DNA of 64,000 bases from CAYNQN01 sp964530525 (GTDB lineage: Bacteria; Actinomycetota; Acidimicrobiia; Acidimicrobiales; Acidimicrobilacustridaceae): NCBI GenBank assembly GCA_964530525.1, contig CAZHBH010000003.1, forward strand, positions 1-64,000, given 5' to 3'. Both the position numbers and the translations under genes were made by a program. The notes under the pieces are model-generated. The model made no database searches and was not told where the DNA came from. It worked only from the letters and a program-made list of their open reading frames with translations. Shown in pieces: positions 9,358 through 18,137 of the stretch (position 1 is the first letter of the stretch; every line of letters begins with the position of its first letter).

Positions 9358-9960
9358 ATGATGACGGTGGTCCGTTGGGGGGTGCGGGCCCTCTTGTTGG
9401 CGCTCGGGCTGTTGGTCCTGTACGTGGCGGTGACGTTCGCGCAGGTCTGGTGGGCCTCCCGCCAGAACGACGCCCGGTCCGCCAGCGCGATCGTCGTGAT
9501 GGGTGCCGCGCAGTGGGATGGACGGCCCTCACCGGTGCTGCGCGAGAGGCTCGACCACGCGGCGGAGCTGTGGGAGCAGGGGTACGCCCCGATCGTGGTG
9601 GTCACCGGTGGCAAGCAGGTGGGCGACAGGTTCACGCAGGGCATGGCAGGTCACTCCTACCTGCGCGAGCTCGGTCTACCCGAGGAGGCGATACGGGTCG
9701 AGGTGGAGGGCACCAACAGCTACGAGGAGCTCTCCGCCTCCGCTGTCATCCTGAGCGAGGAGGGGGTTCCGCCGGACGTCCTGATCGTCTCGGATCCCTA
9801 CCACTCGCTCAGGGTGGTGAAGATCGCCGAGGAGGTGGGGATGACCGCATCGGTCTCGCCCACCGAGGCGGCACCTCAGTTGGAGTCGTTGGCCCGCGAG
9901 ACGGCTGCAGTGGCCGCAGGGCGGATCCTGGGCTTTCGCCGCCTGGCGAACCTCTCCTGA
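9358..9960 (+). CDS. DUF218 / YdcF-SanA family membrane protein
   Basis: 200 residues: one N-terminal transmembrane helix (ALLLALGLLVLYVAVTFA, about residues 12-30), then the DUF218 fold with ASAIVVMGAAQWDGRPSPVL, IVVVTGGKQVGDRF, EGTNSYEEL and VLIVSDPYHSLR. These are the family's conserved Gly, Glu and Asp/His positions. Members are linked to cell-envelope integrity but the reaction is not settled. It follows gltX after 16 bp. Confidence 0.85.
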   Translation: MMTVVRWGVRALLLALGLLVLYVAVTFAQVWWASRQNDARSASAIVVMGAAQWDGRPSPVLRERLDHAAELWEQGYAPIVVVTGGKQVGDRFTQGMAGHSYLRELGLPEEAIRVEVEGTNSYEELSASAVILSEEGVPPDVLIVSDPYHSLRVVKIAEEVGMTASVSPTEAAPQLESLARETAAVAAGRILGFRRLANLS

Positions 9961-10041
9961 GCGACGCTGCACCGCGGCATCGGCTCCGACCAGATCGGGT
10001 TCGGAGTCCGACTGGAGCACCACTAGAGTGTGGGCCGCCCT

Positions 10042-10113
10042 TCGGGGGTGGTGTAATTGGCAACACAGCAGGTTCTGGTCCTGTTATTGGGGGTTCGAGT
10101 CCTCCCCCCCGAG
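10042..10113 (+). tRNA. tRNA-Gln (anticodon CUG)
   Basis: 72-nt cloverleaf. The acceptor stem TCGGGGG pairs with CCCCCGA and the D-arm is GTGT/ACAC. The anticodon stem-loop is GCAGG-TTCTGGT-CCTGT, giving anticodon CTG. The T-arm is GGGGG-TTCGAGT-CCTCC, followed by discriminator G. No CCA is encoded. Confidence 0.92.
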
Positions 10114-10215
10114 CTTTCGAACTCGAAGTAGGGATCCGGCGAACGGCCGGCACCGTCTCGTTTCACGTCGATCGCGAGCCGCACGGGACCCTTGTCGGAG
10201 AGGTCCCCTGGGGCA

Positions 10216-11187
10216 TCAGGAACGGGTTCGGTCCAGGCGGTGGAGCTCAACCAGGCGGTGCTCGTCCACGAGCTCGCCCGGCCCTGGGCCTTCGCACTCG
10301 GTGAGCTGGACCTGGCGCACCCGCTCCGAGACACCCCTCAGGGCACCTGGCGACCCGTCGGGCCGCACGAACTGCAGCTCCACCTCGTCCACGCCGTCGC
10401 CCGGCGTGACCGTGGCGGTCTTCTCGTAGTCGAGCGACGCCCAGCCTTCCTGCACCAGCAGAGCAGCCTCCACGAGTTGGCTCCCCGGGTGGTCGAAGCC
10501 GGCGGAGCCCCGGTAGTGGTCGATGATCGTCGCGGGCTCGGGGTCGCGGTGCAGCACGGCTCGTAGCGTGGGAGGGTCGAGGAAGCCCCAGTAGGCCCCC
10601 TCCGGGAAGGAGAGGGCAGTGGGGGCGTAGCGGTGTCCCCCGAGGTGGCTGCTGCGCCAGAGGCTCACCTCGTCGGGCACGTCGTCCAAGTCCGCGACCA
10701 GGCGGGGGCCGAGCCGTCCGCAGCACACGTCTCGACTGCCGTGCCCGCAGACCAGCACGTCCCGAGTGGCCCGAGCACTGCTCCCCGCTGCGTGCACCGA
10801 TCCGTTGCCGTTGACGCTCGTCGAAGGGACGGTGTGCATGATCTGCTCGCAGGCGGCGGCGAGGTCTTCCGGGGAGTCGACCTCCAGGCGTTGGCGCTCG
10901 AAGCCGCGGAACCCGCCTGGGATGCGCGACCAGCGCACGACGAAGTTGCCCTCGGGACGGCGGGCTCCGGCGGGCACCACGGCTTGCACCCGGACCCGCC
11001 GTGGCGGTCCGAGCTCGGCCAAGCGCGCCTCTATCTCACCCAGCGGACCCATGAGGGCGACCTTGCTCGGCCACGGCATCGCCCAACCCACCAGGAGGTA
11101 GTCGGTGTAGCTGGGCCCACTTCCGGCCGGGCTCAGGTCGGCGGCCCGGGTCTGGGCGGAGCACATCGTCTCGTTGAGGATCGCCAC
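10216..11187 (-). CDS. sucrase/ferredoxin-like family protein
   Basis: 323 residues from a GTG at 11187; an in-frame ATG at 11166 is equally possible and gives 316. The N-terminal Cys region is MCSAQTRAADLSPAGS. The thioredoxin-like ferredoxin segment has DVLVCGHGSRDVCCGRLG with Cys residues placed as in 2Fe-2S thioredoxin-type proteins, then RSSHLGGHRYAPTAL with the paired His typical of the family. The family name is historical and no reaction is established. A redox role is inferred from the Cys pattern. It lies divergent from the CrtO-like gene. Confidence 0.75.
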   Translation of the reverse strand: MAILNETMCSAQTRAADLSPAGSGPSYTDYLLVGWAMPWPSKVALMGPLGEIEARLAELGPPRRVRVQAVVPAGARRPEGNFVVRWSRIPGGFRGFERQRLEVDSPEDLAAACEQIMHTVPSTSVNGNGSVHAAGSSARATRDVLVCGHGSRDVCCGRLGPRLVADLDDVPDEVSLWRSSHLGGHRYAPTALSFPEGAYWGFLDPPTLRAVLHRDPEPATIIDHYRGSAGFDHPGSQLVEAALLVQEGWASLDYEKTATVTPGDGVDEVELQFVRPDGSPGALRGVSERVRQVQLTECEGPGPGELVDEHRLVELHRLDRTRS

Positions 11188-11356
11188 CAGACCACTATCG
11201 CCCAGATCGGACCGCGACGAGGAGGGCTGCGAACTGCGGTGCCATATCGGAGAGGCTCGTGCCTTCCGGGTCCACCGTGCACAGCGTGGGCCCTGAGGAG
11301 GAAAAGGCAGGGAATGACACCCGGATGTCCAGCGTCCTTCATGCAAACATGGGCAC

Positions 11357-11875
11357 ATGCCACCGATACAGCTCACCGGGCAGGCGGTGGTCGTGGTGGA
11401 CATCATCGCGATCATCCTCATGCAGGGCATCGCTGGCTACACGGTCAACCGCATGCCCCTGTCGATGCTCCGCTACGACACCTGGCTGCTGCGTTCACGT
11501 CCCTTCGAGCGCGGCGGGCTCCTCTACACGCAGATGCTCAGGATCAAGCGCTGGAAGGACAGGGTCCCTGAGGCGGGTGACTTCTTCCGGGGCGGGATGT
11601 CGAAGAAGCACCTCCCCTCTGCCGAGCAGGGCGGCATATCGCGCTTCGCGTCCGAGACGCGGCGTGCCGAGCTGTGCCACTGGCTGGCCGTAGCACCCAC
11701 GCCGCTATTCGCGCTTTGGAACCCGCCGTGGATGGTGGTTCTGGTGATGGTCTCGGTGTTCGGGGTCAACCTGCCCTTCATCACCATCCAGCGCTACAAC
11801 CGGATCCGTGCCGAGAGGGTGCTCAGGCGTGAGGGCCCTCCCGAGCTCGGAGAGGCCACCTGGGCTCCAACCTGA
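11357..11875 (+). CDS. CrtO-like glycosyl-carotenoid acyltransferase family protein
   Basis: 172-residue membrane protein resembling the acyltransferase that finishes staphyloxanthin-type carotenoids. Hydrophobic segments lie at about residues 8-28, 110-125 and 125-145. The family-like core is RIKRWKDRVPEAGDFF then GGMSKKHLPS around residues 62-88, followed by ETRRAELCHWLAV. The next divergent gene pair holds a carotenoid oxygenase, which loosely supports a carotenoid connection. The substrate here is unproven; many Actinobacteria carry homologues without staphyloxanthin. Confidence 0.65.
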   Translation: MPPIQLTGQAVVVVDIIAIILMQGIAGYTVNRMPLSMLRYDTWLLRSRPFERGGLLYTQMLRIKRWKDRVPEAGDFFRGGMSKKHLPSAEQGGISRFASETRRAELCHWLAVAPTPLFALWNPPWMVVLVMVSVFGVNLPFITIQRYNRIRAERVLRREGPPELGEATWAPT

Positions 11876-11912
11876 ACCGCCGGGATCGTTGGCCGGCGTG
11901 GACGGGTGCCGT

Positions 11913-12455
11913 CTACTTGGCGAGCTCCGCCTCCACAGCGGCGAGCAGTGAAGGGTGGTCTGGGGTGACGGCCGGGGCGAACCGCTCCACCACGGTGCCG
12001 TCCCTTCCCACGAGGAACTTCTCGAAGTTCCAGAGGACGTCGGGATCCTCGGTGGGAGTCAGGCCGTGGCCACGGAGCCGCTCGCGGAACTCGTCCTTGC
12101 CCTCGGCGGTGGGGGCTTGTCGGGTCAGCTCGCGGTAGAGGGGGTGCTGGTCGTCTCCCACGACGCTGATCTTCGACATGACGGGAAAGGTCACGGAGTA
12201 CTGGGTCGAGCAGAACTCGGCGATCTCCGCATCGGTGCCGGGCTCCTGGCTCCCGAAGTCGTTGGCGGGGAACCCCAGGATGGTCAGCCCTGCGTCGGCC
12301 TTGTCGGAGTAGAGGCGTTGCAGGGCCTCGTACTGAGGCGTGAGCCCGCACTGGGATGCGACGTTCACCACCAGCACAACCTCGCCCTCGTGTTCCGAGA
12401 GCTTTCCCGTGCTTCCGTCCATCTTGGTGAACTCGATCTCGCCGAGCGTGCTCAT
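11913..12455 (-). CDS. glutathione peroxidase family protein (Cys type)
   Basis: 180-residue thiol peroxidase. The peroxidatic residue is Cys in VVNVASQCGLTPQYEAL around residue 35, so it is a Cys rather than a Sec enzyme. The second signature LGFPANDFGSQEPG around residue 60 and WNFEKFLVGRDGTVVERF near residue 145 contribute the catalytic Gln and Trp/Asn environment. In Actinobacteria such enzymes normally use thioredoxin. ATG at 12455; the upstream in-frame extension to 12527 lacks family similarity. Confidence 0.92.
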   Translation of the reverse strand: MSTLGEIEFTKMDGSTGKLSEHEGEVVLVVNVASQCGLTPQYEALQRLYSDKADAGLTILGFPANDFGSQEPGTDAEIAEFCSTQYSVTFPVMSKISVVGDDQHPLYRELTRQAPTAEGKDEFRERLRGHGLTPTEDPDVLWNFEKFLVGRDGTVVERFAPAVTPDHPSLLAAVEAELAK

Positions 12456-12550
12456 GGCCTGCCTCTCAGGATCTGGGGTGTACGCCGGGGAGCGTAGCGA
12501 GCGTCGGCTCGGCTCCGGGAGGATCACCTCGCGGAGTTACCATCCGGCTC

Positions 12551-13969
12551 ATGGAAGATCCCAGGTTCTCCGCGGTCGATCCGGCCTCGGTGCCCCAGCT
12601 GCGCGGCATCTTCGAGCCCGTGGTGACCGAGGTCGACGGGCCTGTCGAGGTGGTGCAGGGGAAGATCCCTGACGACCTCGCAGGCGTCTACCTCCGCAAC
12701 GGCCCCAATCCCCGCTTCCCTCCGATCGGGAGCTACACCTACCCCCTCGACGGCGACGGCATGGTGCATGGGGTGTGGATCGAGGAAGGTGGCGCTCGCT
12801 ATCGGAACCGGTTCGTGCGCACCCCTGCCCTCGAGGCCGAGGAGAGGGTGGGTCACGCGCTGTGGTCCGGCGTGATGAGCGGTGGCCTACCCGATCCCGC
12901 CGCGGTGCGCCCGGAGCTGATGGGCACCGAGCGAGACCTGGTGGACATCAACGTGGTCGTCCACGCCGGCCGCTACCTCGCCCTCGCGGAGAGCGCACGA
13001 CCCTTCGAGCTCACGCCGGGGCTCGGGACCATCGGACCCTTCGACTTCGGGGGCGCGCTCGCCCAGGGGATCTGCGCGCACCCGAAGATCGACCCCATCA
13101 CGGGTGAGATGGTGGTGTTCCGCTACGACCTGGCCGAGCCCTTCCTCACCTGGGCATCGATCGGCCCCGACGGTGTGGCCACGCACCCCGAGGCCGTCAT
13201 CGACGTCGACGGGCCTCACATGATCCACGACTGCGCGATCACCGCTCGGCATCTGGTGCTGTTCGTATCCCCGTGCGTCTTCGACCTGGAAGCGGTGGCA
13301 AGTGGTGGCTCGCTGCTGCAGTGGCGCCCGGAGCGGGGCACCCGCATCGCTCTCGTCCCTCGAGACGGCTCGCCGGTGCGTTGGGTCGAAGCGGAGCCCT
13401 TCTGGGTCTGGCACTTCGCCAACGGCTTCGAACCGGACGGCAGCGGTGACACCGTGGTGGTCGACTACGCAAGGTGGTCTTACCCTGGCTTCGGGGCGGG
13501 CGAGGCAGCCCCCGAGGGTCACCTGGAGCGTGCGACCATCGACGTGAAGGCGGGCACGGCCCGCTTCGATCCCCTCGACGATCAGCTAGCTGAGTTCGCC
13601 CGGATCGACGACCGCCTGATCGGGCAGGAGCACCGCTACTTCCACGCGGCCGCGAAGGATCCGGCTGACCCGCCTCAGGTGGCTGGCGAGTGGAACCGCC
13701 TCGTGCGCTACGACACAGCGAAGGGAGAGCTGGCCTCACGTCCCATGGGGCGGACCCGTCTAGGCGAGGCGGTGTTCGCCCCCCGGCACGGGCGCACCGG
13801 CGAGGACGACGGCTACATCATCGGCTTCACGTTCGATGCCGACTCGCTCGAGTCGCACCTCGTGATCCTCCACGCCGAGGACATCACGGCGGAGCCGGCG
13901 GCCACCGTGTCACTTCCCCAGCGCGTGCCGTTCGGGCTCCACGGCTGGTGGCAACCCACCCCAGGCTGA
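12551..13969 (+). CDS. carotenoid oxygenase (RPE65/CCD family)
   Basis: 472-residue non-haem iron dioxygenase with a seven-bladed propeller that cleaves carotenoid or stilbene double bonds. The N-terminal GVYLRNGPNPRFPP and YPLDGDGMVHGVWI are the family entry motifs. Four iron-binding His residues are visible in GICAHPKID, GPHMIHDCAIT, FWVWHFANGFE and VPFGLHGWW (the last near residue 465). The substrate cannot be read from the sequence. It is divergent from the peroxidase gene. Confidence 0.93.
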   Translation: MEDPRFSAVDPASVPQLRGIFEPVVTEVDGPVEVVQGKIPDDLAGVYLRNGPNPRFPPIGSYTYPLDGDGMVHGVWIEEGGARYRNRFVRTPALEAEERVGHALWSGVMSGGLPDPAAVRPELMGTERDLVDINVVVHAGRYLALAESARPFELTPGLGTIGPFDFGGALAQGICAHPKIDPITGEMVVFRYDLAEPFLTWASIGPDGVATHPEAVIDVDGPHMIHDCAITARHLVLFVSPCVFDLEAVASGGSLLQWRPERGTRIALVPRDGSPVRWVEAEPFWVWHFANGFEPDGSGDTVVVDYARWSYPGFGAGEAAPEGHLERATIDVKAGTARFDPLDDQLAEFARIDDRLIGQEHRYFHAAAKDPADPPQVAGEWNRLVRYDTAKGELASRPMGRTRLGEAVFAPRHGRTGEDDGYIIGFTFDADSLESHLVILHAEDITAEPAATVSLPQRVPFGLHGWWQPTPG

Positions 13970-13983
13970 ACGAGGTGGGCCGG

Positions 13984-15609
13984 TCAGCCGGTGAAGCGCG
14001 GGACCATGGCCTGTGTGACGTGGATCGAGACCTCGGCGTGGCCCTTCGACGGGTCCGGGTCGGGAGCGGCCGACGTGGCGTCGGCCGCCGAGACCAGCGT
14101 GGTGCCAGCGCCGGCGGAGCTGGCGACCACGGCCTCGATGCCGAAGCTCAGGTTCGCTCCCGTGACCAGCTGGCCGCTCGAGCACTCGACGGCGGCCGAC
14201 CCCCCGGCGGGGAGCTCGCACACCCAGCCTTGGGGTGGGCTCACCGAGGTCACCGAGAGCCCCGAGGGAACCGAGAGCACGAGTCGGGGCTCACCGGCGT
14301 CCGAGGGTCCTTCGTTGGTGATCGTCGCCGAGAGGTTCAGAGCGTCCCCCGGCGCCACTTCGCACTCCGCTGCCCCTTGGCAGTCGTAGGCGACCGCGAG
14401 GGTCGAGCGCGCTGCCACCACCTTGCCCAGCGAGCCCGAGGTGGGGCTGCCCTCCGTGGCGAACCACACCGTGCCGTCGGGGCCGGCCATCAAGTACGTG
14501 GTGCTGTCCGACGTGGGGAGCTCGGTGACGGTACCGGCCGGGGTGATCCTCCCGACGACGTGGTCCGACGACCCGTACCAGATGTTCCCGTCGGCTCCGA
14601 GCACGAGGAACTGCGGGAAGTTCGAGGTGTCGAACTCTGTGAGCGTCCCGTCGGGGGTGATCCTGCCGAGCTTCGGTCCGTACTGCCCGAACCAGATGTT
14701 CCCGTCGCTCCCTGTTGCGAGGTAGTCGGTGTCGTAGGAGGTGGGCCAGGTCCGGACCTCGTGGGAGGTCAGGTCGACGCGGCCGATCATCTCGTCGGCA
14801 CCGAACCAGATGTTCCCGTCGGGGCCGACGATCGGGTGCCGGGTCATCGTCGGGGTGTCGACGTAGGCGACCACCCCGTCCATGGAGACGTAGCCGATCT
14901 TGGCTTCGGGGAAGACCCCGAACCAGATGTTCCCGTCGGGAGCCGCGACCATCCCCGGCTTCCCGCCGGCGCCACTCGTGTAGCCGTCCACCGGGTACTC
15001 CACCAGGTTGTTCTCCATGTCCACCTGCCCGATGAACACGTTGGAGGCGTCGCCGTCGTCGGCGAACCAGATGTTCCCGTTGGGACCGACGAGGAGGTCG
15101 CGGGTGGCATCGTGGGTCGCGTTCTCGAAGACCACACCGTTGGCGTCGACGTTCCCCACCCCGCCTGCGGAGTCGGAGAACCAGACCTTCCCGTCCGGCC
15201 CCAGGACCAGGTTGCCCGTGACAGCTCCTGCGGTGCTGAACTGCTCGACGGCGCCGTCACGGAACCGCCCGACGCTGCTGCCACCGAACGTCCCGAACCA
15301 CATGGTCCCCTCAGGGTGCTCGAGGGGGTTGAGCGGCGCCCCGGTCGTGTCGCGGAGCACCACCTCACCGGTGGGCGTGATCTGCACGAGCTGGTTGGCG
15401 AAGCCCCCAGTCCAGATCGAACCGTCGGAGGAGGCGAGCATCGGCCCGGGCGACGAGCCCACGTCGTACTCCACCACGGTGCCGATCGGGTCGGTACCGG
15501 TGGCGGCTCCCGCCGCGGTGATGGAGATGGTCGACCACAGGAGCGCCATCAGGGCGATCGTCGCCACCGTCCACGTTCCGATCGCGTTCTTCCTCGAGCT
15601 GACCATCAT
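13984..15609 (-). CDS. secreted Vgb/streptogramin-lyase-like beta-propeller with C-terminal DUF11-type domain
   Basis: 541 residues. A signal peptide or anchor (about residues 10-36, ending GAATG) precedes seven or more repeats of about 38 residues built around GPDGNIWFG-type motifs, the virginiamycin B lyase propeller fold. Residues from about 425 form a Cys-containing Ig-like segment (ALNLSATITNEGPSDAGEP) typical of DUF11 surface domains. The repeats are also visible in DNA as GATGTTCCCGT at 14581, 14695, 14809, 14926 and 15070. An extracellular binding or sensing role is more likely than antibiotic lysis, but this is inference. It converges with the carotenoid oxygenase. Confidence 0.8.
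   Translation of the reverse strand: MMVSSRKNAIGTWTVATIALMALLWSTISITAAGAATGTDPIGTVVEYDVGSSPGPMLASSDGSIWTGGFANQLVQITPTGEVVLRDTTGAPLNPLEHPEGTMWFGTFGGSSVGRFRDGAVEQFSTAGAVTGNLVLGPDGKVWFSDSAGGVGNVDANGVVFENATHDATRDLLVGPNGNIWFADDGDASNVFIGQVDMENNLVEYPVDGYTSGAGGKPGMVAAPDGNIWFGVFPEAKIGYVSMDGVVAYVDTPTMTRHPIVGPDGNIWFGADEMIGRVDLTSHEVRTWPTSYDTDYLATGSDGNIWFGQYGPKLGRITPDGTLTEFDTSNFPQFLVLGADGNIWYGSSDHVVGRITPAGTVTELPTSDSTTYLMAGPDGTVWFATEGSPTSGSLGKVVAARSTLAVAYDCQGAAECEVAPGDALNLSATITNEGPSDAGEPRLVLSVPSGLSVTSVSPPQGWVCELPAGGSAAVECSSGQLVTGANLSFGIEAVVASSAGAGTTLVSAADATSAAPDPDPSKGHAEVSIHVTQAMVPRFTG
14575..15085 (-). repeat. tandem propeller-blade repeat at DNA level
   Basis: The sequence AACCAGATGTTCCCGT (or close variants) recurs at about 114-bp steps (114, 114, 117, then 144 bp), each copy encoding the NIWFG blade motif. 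It shows recent homogenisation of the blades within the Vgb-like gene. Confidence 0.75.
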
Positions 15610-15707
15610 CCGACCTCCGTCTCTACGTCAGACAGCGACGCTACTCGGCAAGACAGAGCTGTCGTGGACCTCTCCGGACCGTCGGTTCCTCAGACCGGGA
15701 CGGCAGG

Positions 15708-16688
15708 TCAGGGCCGCGCGTCGGGGACGATCGCGATCTTCCCGAAGACGTCCTGCGTGGCGAGACGCTCCAGGGCCTCCGTGGACCGGGCGAGCGGAAA
15801 GGTGGAATCGACAACAGGCTTGAGGCCCTCGGAGGCCATCAAGGCGAGCACGCCTTCCAGTTCTTCGCGGGTCCCCATGGTCGAGCCCAGGATCTCCAGC
15901 TGTTTGCGGAAGACCCGCCGGAGCTCGGCCTGTGGGTCGGATCCGGTGGTCGCGCCCGCCACCACGAGGCGCCCTCCTGGTCGCAGGCAACGCAGGGAGT
16001 GAGCCCAGGTCGCCTTGCCGACGGTCTCGATCACGGCGTCGACCCGATCGGGTAGGCGAGCCCCCGGCTCGAAGGTCGCCTCGGCCCCCAGCTCCTCGGC
16101 CCGGGCCCGCTTGCCGGCCTGCCGGCCGGTTACCCACATCCGCACTCCGGCGGCCGAGCCGAGCACCACAGCGGCCGTCGCCACACCACCGCCGGCGCCC
16201 TGCACCAGCACGGTGTCGCCCGGGCCCACGCCGGCCTTGGTGAACAACATGCGGAAGGCGGTGAGCCACGCCGTGGGCACGCAGGCGGCCTCCTCGAACG
16301 AGAGCTCGGCCGGCTTGGCCACCAGGTTCCTCTCTGGCACCCAGACGTACTCGGCGAGCGTCCCGTCATAGCGCTCGGACAGCAGCGACTGCTCGGGGTC
16401 GAGGGTCTCGTCGCCACGGCCGGCGGCTGGATCGCCGATCACCGCGTGGACGACCACCTCCGCGCCGCCCTCGGTCACGCCGGCGGCGTCGGTCCCCAGG
16501 ACGATCGGCAGGTTCTCCGGCGGTGTGGCCACCCCCCGCAGCGTCCAGAGGTCGTGGTGGTTCAGCGTGGCGGCCCGCACCTGCACGCGCACCCAGCCCG
16601 GCTGCGGCTCGGGTTCGGGGTGCTCACCCACGTGGAGGCCGGAGAGGGGATCGTCGGCAGACGATGAGCGGGCGACGGCAGCGAGCAT
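15708..16688 (-). CDS. zinc-type alcohol dehydrogenase / quinone oxidoreductase family protein
   Basis: 326-residue medium-chain dehydrogenase/reductase. The N-terminal GroES-like domain has AATLNHHDLWTLRG, and LPIVLGTDAAGV resembles the catalytic-zinc region with His/Asp in place of some Cys ligands. The Rossmann domain has GDTVLVQGAGGGVATAA. The structural-zinc four-Cys lobe is absent, as in quinone-reductase-like members. The start is ATG at 16688. The substrate is unknown. Confidence 0.88.
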   Translation of the reverse strand: MLAAVARSSSADDPLSGLHVGEHPEPEPQPGWVRVQVRAATLNHHDLWTLRGVATPPENLPIVLGTDAAGVTEGGAEVVVHAVIGDPAAGRGDETLDPEQSLLSERYDGTLAEYVWVPERNLVAKPAELSFEEAACVPTAWLTAFRMLFTKAGVGPGDTVLVQGAGGGVATAAVVLGSAAGVRMWVTGRQAGKRARAEELGAEATFEPGARLPDRVDAVIETVGKATWAHSLRCLRPGGRLVVAGATTGSDPQAELRRVFRKQLEILGSTMGTREELEGVLALMASEGLKPVVDSTFPLARSTEALERLATQDVFGKIAIVPDARP

Positions 16689-16764
16689 GGCGTGAGCATA
16701 GGGACGGGGGAGAGCGGGCGGCCTGGTCGTCGGGAAGGAGCCGACCGGCGTTACGGTGCCGACC

Positions 16765-17403
16765 GTGAACTTCGTGGGGCACATCGCGGCTGCGGCCTCG
16801 GCGCCGCAGTGGCCCGAGCCCGGGTTTCGGGTGGGTGTCGTCGCCCCCGACCTGTGCGCAAGCGCGGGAGTGACCCTGGATAGGCCCTCCGGAGCGCTCG
16901 GCGAGGGGATCGCCCACCACCGTCGCATCGATGCCCGCTTCCACGACCTGCCCTGGTTCCGCAGCTCGGTCCAAGAGCTCTCCGTCGATCTGCAAGCGGC
17001 CGGGGTGAGGCGAGGACCTGCCCGTGCCGCGGCCCACGTGGGATGCGAGCTGATGATCGACGGCGAGCTCCTGGCGGACCCCGACGTCGACCGGGCGCTT
17101 GCGGAGACCTGGCTGGTGCTCGCGTGCCACGGACCGGAGGTGTCCGGAGCGGTCGCCGTCAGCGACCGGCTCAGGTGGCGTAGGTGGTTGGACCGGTTCG
17201 TCGCAGGTGTAGAGCCGCGCCGCTACGCCGAACCGGCGGTGGCGGCGTTCGCCACCGGCCGCATCCTGCATCGGCGCCCTCGTCTCGCGATCGACGCGTC
17301 GGAGCAGCCGGCCGTCGTCGGAACCTTCGAGGCCCATGCCGCCTCGATCCGCAGCGGGGCCGCCCGAGCCCTTGCCGAGGCGAGCGAGGGGCTCGCCTGG
17401 TAG
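16765..17403 (+). CDS. acyl carrier protein phosphodiesterase-like (AcpH/DUF479-type) protein
   Basis: 212 residues. The GTG start at 16765 gives MNFVGHIAAAA, matching the AcpH N-terminus (MNFLAHL in E. coli); an upstream GTG at 16756 adds three residues. The HD-like core is recognisable by GEGIAHHRRIDARFHDLPWF around residue 48 and GCELMIDGELLADPDVDRAL near 95, where AcpH has its metal-binding Asp/His residues. AcpH removes 4'-phosphopantetheine from ACP. The match is by pattern and partial, so the activity is uncertain. It is the last chromosomal gene before the tRNA-Arg island. Confidence 0.6.
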   Translation: MNFVGHIAAAASAPQWPEPGFRVGVVAPDLCASAGVTLDRPSGALGEGIAHHRRIDARFHDLPWFRSSVQELSVDLQAAGVRRGPARAAAHVGCELMIDGELLADPDVDRALAETWLVLACHGPEVSGAVAVSDRLRWRRWLDRFVAGVEPRRYAEPAVAAFATGRILHRRPRLAIDASEQPAVVGTFEAHAASIRSGAARALAEASEGLAW

Positions 17404-17621
17404 GCCAGGGTCGCCACCTGCCACGGTCGCACCGGCACGCCGCTGGGCGGACGACCCGATCGCCCGCTCGACGAGGACGGCAACCTCACCGTCCCGCAGC
17501 TTGCGAACCCCGGAAGCAGCCGGCGTAGCCGCCGTAGAAGGTTTCGCTCGGCTCACAACCTCCGCCCAAACCATCGGAAGATCGACGGTTCTCACGCCCG
17601 CTGGCGAACGAACACACGACC
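17404..17621. other. intergenic region before the island
   Basis: No credible gene, RNA or strong palindrome is visible. This is the original sequence downstream of the tRNA-Arg gene, because the tRNA is read leftward. Confidence 0.6.
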
Positions 17622-17651
17622 CTCTGACCAGGACGTTCGTCCTGGTCAGAG
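17622..17651 (-). terminator. tRNA-Arg downstream hairpin, copy A
   Basis: Perfect 13-bp stem (CTCTGACCAGGAC / GTCCTGGTCAGAG) with a GTTC tetraloop. It lies directly downstream of the tRNA 3' end and is presumably its original terminator. Confidence 0.7.
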
Positions 17652-17700
17652 GGAACTTCCTTGGCGCCCCCGCCAGGATTCGAACCTGGGCACACGGTTT
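17622..17700 (-). repeat. att copy A: 3' part of tRNA-Arg plus downstream hairpin (chromosome/element 1 junction)
   Basis: 79 bp identical to 20182-20260. Read on the minus strand it holds tRNA-Arg from the anticodon loop to the 3' end, then an encoded CCA, then the terminator hairpin. The 5' half of a tRNA is missing: identity stops inside the anticodon loop, where recombinases of this type commonly cross over. The tRNA part (17664-17700) also matches the intact gene at 34992-35028. Confidence 0.85.
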
Positions 17701-18137
17701 GGGAACGACCATCCCTTAGGGGTGTAACCCCTGTCAGCGGCCCAGAGAATCCTCAAGGGACGTTGCTTCCCACCGCCTTCCCAAAGGATCTGGACCCCCA
17801 GATCGGCTTAGGGGGGCGACGTTCGAGGAGGCGCCCCGTGCCCCGACCGACCCAACGCATCCAGCTGTTAGGCATCCAGGAGCGCCGATCGACCCCGCAG
17901 GCGACCCGACCCTGGGTCGTCTGCGTGCGGCGGGGACCTCGATCGGGAGCGAACCCGGGACCTCGCCCAGCGCGTCACCCTCAAGCTCGACGGCACACCG
18001 ATGGCCCCGAGCGGCGCGGCTCAGAGGCTCCGGTCGTCGTTCATGTCCATGAAGTCGACAGCGATGTCGACCGGCGGGGCGTCCATGTCGCTCAGAGGCT
18101 AGGCGTGGGCCGTCGCCTAGACCAGGGACGCAGCCGT
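17701..18137. other. left end of element 1, no convincing gene
   Basis: 437 bp. An AGGGGT-GTA-ACCCCT inverted repeat lies at about 17718-17732 and the 11-bp-spaced CTTCCCA pair at 17766-17783. A minus-strand stub of 21 codons (ATG at 18087-18089) reads DAPPVDIAVDFMDMNDDRSL but has no recognisable match. Otherwise nothing coding is supported. Confidence 0.5.
17766..17783. repeat. putative arm-type sites, element 1 left end
   Basis: CTTCCCA at 17766-17772 and 17777-17783: same orientation, 11-bp period (one helical turn), 66 bp inside the att copy. Proposed integrase arm-binding sites by analogy with tyrosine-recombinase attP arms. Confidence 0.45.

Noticed and set aside
11913..12455. Selenoprotein glutathione peroxidase
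   Set aside because: The active-site codon encodes Cys and no in-frame TGA occurs.
17664..17735. A second tRNA gene at copy A (loop would read TTCCCAA)
   Set aside because: There is no 5' half: no acceptor partner or D-arm follows the anticodon region, so it is an att remnant, not a tRNA-Gly.
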